Source: an uncultured Clostridium sp.
GTDB taxonomy: Bacteria; Bacillota; Clostridia; TANB77; CAG-508
DNA: 19,823 bases
Direction of reading: 5' to 3'
NCBI GenBank assembly: GCA_947062645.1
Contig: CAMSQT010000004.1
Span: 1 to 19,823 of the forward strand
Every line of letters starts with the position of its first letter. The stretch's first letter is position 1. Below are positions 14,883 to 19,823 of the stretch, one piece after another. The position numbers and the translations under genes were made by a program. The notes under the pieces were generated by a model. It was not told the origin of the DNA, did no database searches, and worked only from the letters and a program-made list of their open reading frames with translations.

Positions 14883-15299
14883 TTATTTTAAGCTCATTTC
14901 ACAATATTTACAACGATACACTTGATTTTCTTTATCTGTTAAGGTAAAAATTTGGTCTAAGTCCTTTTCAATAGAGGTGATGCATCTAGGATTTTGACAT
15001 TTTGCAATATTTACAATTTTTTCTGGTAATTTTACATTGTATTTACTTACTAACTCATTATTTTTTACAATGTTGATGGTTGCATTTGGTTCAATAAATC
15101 CGATAACATCCATATTAATTTCTATATCTTTATCTATTTTTATGATGTCTTTTCTTCCTGTTTTTGCACTTTTAGCATTGGTAATAATGGCAACAGAGGC
15201 ATCTAAGTCTTTTAATTTTAATGCTTCATATATTTCCATTCCCTTTTTAGCACCAATGTGATCGATTACAATTCCATTTTTGATACTATCTATTTTCAT
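14883..15299 (-). CDS. pyrI: Aspartate carbamoyltransferase regulatory subunit
   Basis: This 138-residue nucleotide-binding subunit gives the PyrB/PyrI complex allosteric control by CTP/ATP. The N-terminal allosteric domain begins IKNGIVIDHIGAKKGMEIYEAL. The C-terminal zinc domain has four cysteines, in CQNPRC and CKYC (near 109-114 and 132-135), which hold the interface to PyrB. Its ATG directly abuts the pyrB stop (TAAATG), and its ribosome-binding site GGAGG lies inside pyrB, so translation is coupled. A terminator follows. Confidence 0.96.
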   Translation of the reverse strand: MKIDSIKNGIVIDHIGAKKGMEIYEALKLKDLDASVAIITNAKSAKTGRKDIIKIDKDIEINMDVIGFIEPNATINIVKNNELVSKYNVKLPEKIVNIAKCQNPRCITSIEKDLDQIFTLTDKENQVYRCKYCEMSLK

Positions 15300-16214
15300 T
15301 TATTTTACCTCCAACAATTTTAATATAAGTGCCATTCTAATGTATTTTCCATATTCTGCTTGTTTGAAATAACAAGCTCTTTTATCGTCATCTACATCAG
15401 TTGCAATTTCGTTTACTCTTGGTAATGGGTGCATGATACATAAGTCTTCTTTTGCCTTTTCTAGTTTTTCCTTGTTTAAAATGTAGTAATCCTTCAATCT
15501 TATATAGTCATCTTCATTGAAAAATCTTTCTTTTTGCACTCTTGTCATGTATAAAACATCTAGTTTATCCATATATTCTTCAATGTCGTTTGTTTCACAG
15601 TATTCGATGTTATTTTTTTCTAGTTGTTCTTTTTTGATATATTCTGGAATAACTAATTCTTTTGGAGAGATTAATACAAATTTTATGTTTTTATATCTTG
15701 ACATGGCTGTGATTAAAGAGTGTACAGTTCTTCCAAATTTTAAGTCTCCACAAAGTCCAATGGTTAAGTTTTCTAATCTTCCTTTTTCACAATGGATGGT
15801 TAATAAGTCAGTTAAGGTTTGGGTTGGATGATTGTGTCCACCATCTCCTGCATTGATTACTGGTACAACTGATTTTTCGGAGGCTACTAAGGGAGCTCCT
15901 TCTTTTGGATGACGCATAGCAATAATGTCACTATATCCTCCTACGATTCTTATGGTATCTCCTACTGTTTCTCCTTTTGATACAGAACTAGAAGAGGCTT
16001 CTGAAAATCCTAATACATTTCCTCCTAATTCCATCATAGCAGCTTCAAAGCTTAGCCTTGTTCTGGTACTTGGCTCAAAAAATAAAGTAGCTAGTTTTTT
16101 ACCATCACATTTATGAGCATATTTTTCTTTGTTGGCGATGATATCTTTAGCTACTTCAATTAATTGGTTTATTTCTTCTACTGTTAATTCTTTAATATCA
16201 ATTAAGTGTCTCAT
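15300..16214 (-). CDS. pyrB: Aspartate carbamoyltransferase catalytic subunit
   Basis: This 304-residue enzyme condenses carbamoyl phosphate with aspartate, committing to pyrimidine synthesis. The carbamoyl-phosphate motif FFEPSTRTRLSFE is at about 45-57. The lysine loop SSSSVSKGET, HPTQTLTDL and the C-terminal MHPLPRVNEI are all present. Start ATG 16214 has AAAGGAG upstream. It is followed at once by pyrI, so this is the class with regulatory subunits. The pyrBI pair lies between the PBP gene and murE, splitting what is often one division/wall cluster. I see no PyrR-type attenuator in the leader. Confidence 0.97.
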   Translation of the reverse strand: MRHLIDIKELTVEEINQLIEVAKDIIANKEKYAHKCDGKKLATLFFEPSTRTRLSFEAAMMELGGNVLGFSEASSSSVSKGETVGDTIRIVGGYSDIIAMRHPKEGAPLVASEKSVVPVINAGDGGHNHPTQTLTDLLTIHCEKGRLENLTIGLCGDLKFGRTVHSLITAMSRYKNIKFVLISPKELVIPEYIKKEQLEKNNIEYCETNDIEEYMDKLDVLYMTRVQKERFFNEDDYIRLKDYYILNKEKLEKAKEDLCIMHPLPRVNEIATDVDDDKRACYFKQAEYGKYIRMALILKLLEVK

Positions 16215-16261
16215 TTTTTTCTCCTTTCTATTTTTTATATTTCATATTTTTTCTTCCTTTA

Positions 16262-16291
16262 TTTTTATCAAAAAAAGTAGGGGTTTGTCAA
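16262..16291 (-). promoter_or_regulatory. Probable promoter of pyrBI
   Basis: The -35 is TTGACA (16286-16291), followed by an 18-bp spacer and the weak -10 TAAAAA (16262-16267). Predicted start is near 16255, about 40 nt before the pyrB ATG. Confidence 0.6.
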
Positions 16292-16322
16292 GTGTTTTTG
16301 TCGATTTATGAAACGATTTTGC

Positions 16323-16348
16323 TAACAAAGTCATAATTGGCTTTGTTA
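16323..16348. repeat. 8-bp stem-loop downstream of the orphan gene terminator
   Basis: Arms 16323-16330 (TAACAAAG) and 16341-16348 pair perfectly around a 10-nt loop. It lies between the orphan gene's terminator and the pyrB promoter, with no U-run. Role unknown. Confidence 0.4.
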
Positions 16349-16357
16349 CTATATAAG

Positions 16358-16389
16358 AAAAAGACCTGCACACTGTGCAAGGCCTTTTT
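16358..16389 (-). terminator. Strong intrinsic terminator of the orphan gene
   Basis: An extended stem (AAAAAGG/TCTTTTT outer, CCT-GCAC/GTGC-AGG inner, one bulged T, 3-nt loop) ends in five T on the minus strand, 16 nt after the stop codon at 16405. Confidence 0.9.
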
Positions 16390-16404
16390 ATGACTTTTTT
16401 TAAG

Positions 16405-16947
16405 TTATGAAGCTTTCTGAATCCATTCAGGAGTGTCAAAGAGTTGTTTAATTGCTTGGTCTGCATTTTTATGCATACGAATCTTTTCTACCAACGGTAA
16501 AGCTTGCTTAACCAGCCAAGGAATACCTTCAAATTTCTTTAGGCTCTTAGCCATGAACATTAACGTCTCCTTTTCTGCCTTAGACAAATCCATTCTGTTC
16601 CATACAGTATATGGGGTGTTTTCTACCAAAGCCTTCAGTAAACGTGCTGCCACATTGTGGTGATGCGAAATCTCCACAAATAATTCCATTACTTCTGTGT
16701 ATGGCTCTTCACTTTGGTTCTCCTCTATTTGTTTTTTTAGCCTAACAACATTTTTGGCTATGTCCCATAAGTTGTCGAGGCTAGCTTCGTCGATAGCTAC
16801 AACGTGCCACCATTGATTCATGTCCTCTAAATGGCACTTGATCTTCAAAAGATCTGGAATCGTAAACTTTCTTTGCAATACACAACCAATATTATTTACC
16901 TCCCGTTCCACTTTTTCCCTTATTTCTTTTCGTTGTGCTTCTGTCAT
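16405..16947 (-). CDS. Orphan helical protein of unknown function
   Basis: The protein has 180 residues, apparently soluble and mostly alpha-helical, with no signal peptide or membrane segment. I do not recognise the family. Notable stretches are NQWWHVVAIDEASLDNLWDIAKNVV (about 44-68), VEISHHHNVAARLLKALVENTPY (about 91-113) and IPWLVKQALPLVEKIRMHK. The start has AGGAGG five bases upstream. It is a single-gene unit with its own promoter, a 5' hairpin and a strong terminator, set between the PBP gene and pyrB. It holds the only in-frame CGG of the window (codon 15, GAA CGG GAG) not at a frame break. A +1 shift there would hit a stop two codons later. That, and codon use unlike its neighbours, suggests recent acquisition. 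Confidence 0.8.
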   Translation of the reverse strand: MTEAQRKEIREKVEREVNNIGCVLQRKFTIPDLLKIKCHLEDMNQWWHVVAIDEASLDNLWDIAKNVVRLKKQIEENQSEEPYTEVMELFVEISHHHNVAARLLKALVENTPYTVWNRMDLSKAEKETLMFMAKSLKKFEGIPWLVKQALPLVEKIRMHKNADQAIKQLFDTPEWIQKAS

Positions 16948-16986
16948 ACAAACCTCCTAAAAATTCTTTATTTGTCTTCTACCAAT

Positions 16987-17008
16987 AACACTTGGCTATT
17001 AAAGTGTT
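16987..17008 (-). repeat. 5' leader hairpin of the orphan gene
   Basis: Arms 16987-16993 and 17002-17008 (AACACTT/AAGTGTT in the mRNA) form a 7-bp stem with an 8-nt loop, starting within a few bases of the predicted transcript start. It could protect the 5' end (inference). Confidence 0.5.
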
Positions 17009-17016
17009 GCTTTTTT

Positions 17017-17055
17017 ATTGTATCACATTTCGACATAATGTTCAATGATTCGACA
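17017..17055 (-). promoter_or_regulatory. Promoter of the orphan gene with two direct repeats
   Basis: The -35 is TTGAAC (17040-17045), followed by 17 bp and the -10 TACAAT (17017-17022). Two copies of TGTCGAA (17029-17035 in the spacer, 17049-17055 upstream of the -35) have the same orientation and are spaced exactly 20 bp apart, two helical turns. This suggests a regulator binding one face of the DNA. Confidence 0.7.
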
Positions 17056-17062
17056 AAATAAT

Positions 17063-19056
17063 TTATTTCACATATACTTTGCTTCCTTTTTTTATGATAA
17101 TGCCAGCTTTTGGCACTTGTTCTTTTACCATCGTACTTTGTTTATCTAGCTCTTCTGTTTCATTTTCTATCACCAACTCTACTTCATTTTCTTTCGCAAT
17201 TTTCAAAGCCTCTTCTAAACTTTTTCCAACTAAATCTGGTGTCGAAATTTCTTCTACCACTTCTACTTCTTCTGCATTTCCTTGATTGACTTCTAAATAA
17301 GGCAAAATTTCGCTAAAAATTTGTCCTCCTACTGGTGCTGCAACTCCGTCCACCGTTGATGTCCTCCTTCTCCAGTTGGATTATAAAGTGTTACTAATAC
17401 AACAGCTTGTGGATTGTCAATTGGTGCTACCCCACAAAAAGAGGTAACGTATTTATTGGTATTTACACCATCTTCACTGGTTCCTGTTTTGCCACCAATA
17501 CGATAACCTGCTACTTTTGCATTTTTACCTGTTCCTTCTGCTACAACGGATTCCATCATACTAAGCACTTTTTCTGAGGTCTCTTTTGAAATAACATTAC
17601 CATTGTTTTTTACTTCTATGTCTTTTATTTCCCCTGTTTCACTATTAATTATTTGTTTCACAACTCTTGGTTGGATGGCCTTTCCACCATTGGCAATCGC
17701 AGATACAGCTGTTGCTAGTTGAATTGGTGTGATTTCAAATCTCTGCCCAAAGCTAATGGTCGCAAGTTCTACTGGTCCTGCTTTTTCTTCTGCTAAAAAG
17801 ATACTATTTGCTTCTCCGGGTAAATCAATTCCTGTTTTGTTTAGTAGCCTAAACTTGTTTAAGTATTGGTAATAAGTCTGTACCCCCATTTTTTGTCCTA
17901 ATCCAATAAATACAGGATTACAAGAATTCATTAGTCCTAATCTTAAGCTTTCTGAACCATGTGGACGATAGTGTCTCCAACATTTAATTCTAACCCCTGC
18001 TACTTCAATTCCTCCTGTACAACAAAATTGACCTTCTTTATCAATATCGGTTACCAAACCTTCTTCAATGGCTGCTGATGCCGTAACTAATTTAAAAACA
18101 GAACCAGGTTCATAGGTATCGGCAATGGCTTTGTTTCTCCAAACAGCTTGTAAGTTTTTGGTTTTTTCTCCTTGTTCTAAGCTATCCCATGTTTGTTTCA
18201 GTTCCTCTGTATAGGCTTCATAAGGTTCATTTAAATTGTAATTTGGATAGGTTGCCATGGCTAGAATATCCCCATTTTGTGGGTTCATAACAACAATGTT
18301 TCCCCCATCGGTACACATATTATCAATGCATGCTTCTTCTAAATATTTTTCGGCAATGGATTGAATGCTTAAGTCTATGGTAAGGACTAAATCATTACCA
18401 TCAATCGCTGACACATAGTTTTCCCCTTCTTCTCCGATTTCTGCTCCTTTGGCATCCGTATGACGTTTAATGGCTCCTTGTTTGCCTTTTAATTCACTAT
18501 CATATTTTGCTTCAATTCCATCTAATCCTTGGTTATCACTTCCACAAAATCCTATAATTTGAGAAGCAATGGTACTGTATGGATAATATCTTTTGGTATC
18601 TTCGTCTATGTTAATTCCTGTTGTAATTCCATTTTGTTGCATCCAAACTCTTAGGCTATCTGTTTTTTCTTTTTCTACTTTTTTGGCAATGGTTTCTATG
18701 GAACTTCTTTTGGTTACTTTTTTTAATGTTTTTTCATAATCTAAGGCAAATATATCGGTTAACACACGGGCTACTTTTTCTTTATTTTCTTTGGCTATAT
18801 TTCCTGGATTTACGGTTACGGTTTCGACTGTGCTACTAACTGCTAAGGCGTTTTTTCCGGTTGCATCTAATATCGTTCCTCTTTTCGGATTGATGCTTCT
18901 ATCTAAGGTTTGTTGTTGATAAGCCATAGTAGATAGCTCTCCTCCTTGTACAAATTGAATGTATCCAATTCTTCCAATTAAACATAGGATAATTAAAAAA
19001 CTAATAAATAGTGTGTTTCTCATTTTCTTTTTGCTTGAGAGTTTGATTGGTATCAT
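17063..19056 (-). CDS. Class B penicillin-binding protein (FtsI/SpoVD type, one PASTA domain), frame broken twice at CGG
   Basis: This septal or sporulation transpeptidase cross-links peptidoglycan. It has 663 residues if two bases are skipped. A short cytoplasmic tail is followed by TM (about 13-35), the PBP dimerisation domain with RGTILDATGK, and the transpeptidase with SVFK (catalytic S319), SCN (378-380) and KTGTS (523-527). One C-terminal PASTA domain follows (about 600-663, TPDLVGKSLEEALKIAKENEV). The zero frame stops at 17329. The in-frame CGGs at codons 568 and 570, each skipped by one base, give GEGGHQ-GGG-VAAPVGGQIF, the expected linker to the PASTA domain. Start ATG 19056 has AGGAGG seven bases upstream, within a hairpin. 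SpoVD versus FtsI cannot be settled here. Confidence 0.92.
17345..17348 (-). other. Candidate +1 recoding site CGGA (PBP, Gly570)
   Basis: After the first skip the frame reads GGT GGA CGG AGT. Dropping the C gives GGA GTT GCA GCA CCA (G-V-A-A-P), the conserved class B PBP ending before PASTA. Confidence 0.72.
17352..17355 (-). other. Candidate +1 recoding site CGGT (PBP, Gly568)
   Basis: The frame reads CAT CAA CGG TGG. Dropping the C gives CAA GGT GGA (Q-G-G). It is the only one of the eight sites followed by T instead of A. Exactly 567 codons precede it. Confidence 0.72.
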
Positions 19057-19092
19057 AAAAAAACCTCCTGTTTTATTTTATTAAGAGGTTTT
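19057..19092 (-). promoter_or_regulatory. Hairpin hiding the PBP ribosome-binding site, terminator-like
   Basis: Arms 19085-19092 (AAAACCTC in the mRNA) and 19060-19067 (GAGGTTTT) form an 8-bp stem with a 17-nt loop. The 3' arm contains most of the AGGAGG Shine-Dalgarno sequence and is followed by T's up to the ATG. Folded, it would block initiation and might also terminate transcription. Confidence 0.6.
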
Positions 19093-19159
19093 GTTTTTTA
19101 TTATATATTTTTGTTTTTACTGACTTCTCTTTAGATAAAATTTTATGAGTTAATAGAAT

Positions 19160-19200
19160 AAGTATAAACATTTGATTTTGAAGTCTTAATATTTATACTT
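19160..19200 (-). promoter_or_regulatory. Inverted repeat enclosing a possible PBP promoter
   Basis: Arms 19160-19168 and 19192-19200 (AAGTATAAA/TTTATACTT) are perfect 9-bp inverted repeats. Between and within them lie a weak -35 TTAAGA (19184-19189), a 17-bp spacer and the -10 TATACT (19161-19166). The rest of 19093-19276 is A/T-rich, with another TATAAT near 19100 lacking a -35. Confidence 0.4.
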
Positions 19201-19276
19201 ACGAAAGTTATTCTCTTGTAGTTTTTAGAAGGCATAAATTTTTAGAACATTTTTACCTTCCCCTAATTATTGTAAC

Positions 19277-19735
19277 TTATCTTTCTTTATATTTTTCGAT
19301 TAAATCATATAAGTATTTCCATTTTTCTTCTTTACTATTTTGTGCAAAATTCGTTTGCAACTCATATATATTTTTCTCATTATCTTCATATTTTTTTAAT
19401 ATGGTTATTTCATTTGGAGAACGATTACTATTTTTTTCAATTTCATATAATTCTACTTCTTTTTTATCTATGGAGAATTCTATATAATACTGTGTTTCTC
19501 TTATTTCTGACTCTTGTCTTAATTGTAAAAATTCCAAACTTGATGGATATTCAGTCAATTCTAAAAAATCAAGTTTTATTAACTCTTCTTTTTCTTGTTG
19601 TGAAATTTTATTTAATTCAATTTGGCTTGTATGCGTTCTTACCGTATCATAAACAACCCCACTAACTATTCCAACAAAAGCAAATATAGCTATCAAAATC
19701 AATAATACACATATTTTTACTATTTTCTTACCCAT
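19277..19735 (-). CDS. Small membrane-anchored protein of unknown function
   Basis: The protein has 152 residues. It has a basic N-terminus (MGKKIVK), one hydrophobic segment (about 7-28, possibly an uncleaved signal anchor), then a charged, Glu/Lys-rich outside domain likely to be helical (QQEKEELIKLDFLELTEYP...KWKYLYDLIEKYKER). I do not recognise a family. The start ATG has GAGGTAGAG upstream. It precedes the PBP gene, where FtsL often lies, but the length and the lack of a leucine-zipper-like coil just after the membrane segment do not fit FtsL well. A TTGACA at 19791-19796 may be its -35, though no good -10 follows. Confidence 0.65.
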   Translation of the reverse strand: MGKKIVKICVLLILIAIFAFVGIVSGVVYDTVRTHTSQIELNKISQQEKEELIKLDFLELTEYPSSLEFLQLRQESEIRETQYYIEFSIDKKEVELYEIEKNSNRSPNEITILKKYEDNEKNIYELQTNFAQNSKEEKWKYLYDLIEKYKER

Positions 19736-19823
19736 ATTTTCTCTACCTCTAAAACTTACTATCTACCTTACTTATTGACTATCTAATTTTTGTCAAGCCC
19801 TTTTTTATAAATTTATTATATTA

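Noticed and set aside
16228..16245. A five-residue leader peptide (MKYKK) before pyrB
   Set aside because: The predicted transcript start (about 16255) leaves no complete ribosome-binding site for it, and such a short A/T-rich frame is expected by chance.
17029..17045. A Gram-positive SOS (LexA) box at the orphan gene promoter
   Set aside because: The sequence has GAAC but not the matching GTTC four bases later, so it does not fit GAAC-N4-GTTC.
5861..19056. Treating the ATPase, kinase, ftsW and PBP as ordinary pseudogenes
   Set aside because: All eight breaks are the same one-base event at a CGG before a conserved glycine, the rest of each protein is intact with all catalytic motifs, and ftsW is normally essential. 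Random decay would give mixed indels and stop codons.
19277..19735. The 152-residue gene as ftsL
   Set aside because: The single N-terminal membrane segment and the position before a PBP fit, but it is long for FtsL and lacks a heptad-like leucine pattern directly after the membrane segment.
1..19823. tRNA, rRNA, CRISPR arrays, insertion sequences or riboswitches
   Set aside because: I looked for cloverleaf-like GC-rich segments, regularly spaced repeats, transposase motifs other than the Rpn gene, and familiar riboswitch cores, and saw none.

Overview
The window is an A/T-rich stretch of a low-GC Firmicutes chromosome, most likely an uncultured Clostridia-type bacterium. The grounds are meso-diaminopimelate-type MurE, the MEP isoprenoid pathway, strong AGGAGG ribosome-binding sites, near-consensus TTGACA/TATAAT promoters, and a SpoVD/FtsI-type PBP with a PASTA domain. 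Every gene I can support is on the minus strand. The first 46 bases are an Illumina adapter with its i5 index, so position 47 is the true end of the assembled molecule.

In the direction of transcription (high to low coordinate): a small membrane-anchored protein (19735-19277); a class B penicillin-binding protein (19056-17063); an orphan 180-residue gene with its own promoter and terminator (16947-16405); pyrB-pyrI; then a reduced division/cell-wall cluster murE-mraY-ftsW-murG (14647-9760) without murF or murD; a PhoR/WalK-like sensor kinase; a P-type cation ATPase; the MEP cluster ispF-ispE-ispD; a short Rpn-family nuclease gene; the conserved rpsF-ssb-rpsR operon; a membrane-anchored repeat protein; and a partial PF06541 membrane protein cut by the contig end.

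The most striking observation is a rule linking all four 'broken' genes. The ATPase, the kinase, ftsW and the PBP carry eight reading-frame breaks between them (1, 1, 4 and 2). At each one an in-frame CGG codon is followed by A or T, and the protein resumes exactly one base later, with GGA or GGT giving a glycine that is conserved in its family. Outside these eight sites I find only one in-frame CGG in any gene of the window, in the orphan gene. CGA, CGC and CGT are used normally for arginine. This looks like CGG being an unassigned or unreadable codon at which ribosomes shift +1 (or a quadruplet CGGN read as glycine), analogous to the AGGY frameshifts described in Perkinsus mitochondrial cox1. 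A systematic sequencing or assembly artefact is the main alternative. The codon phase, the restriction to the sense strand and the conserved glycines argue against random error.

Other notable structure: a near-perfect 36-bp-arm REP-like hairpin starting on the last base of the ftsW stop codon, with a decayed relative upstream of murE; a perfect 16-bp palindrome just after the murE promoter; a terminator that overlaps the rpsF promoter; a hairpin that hides the PBP ribosome-binding site; and a divergent IspF.
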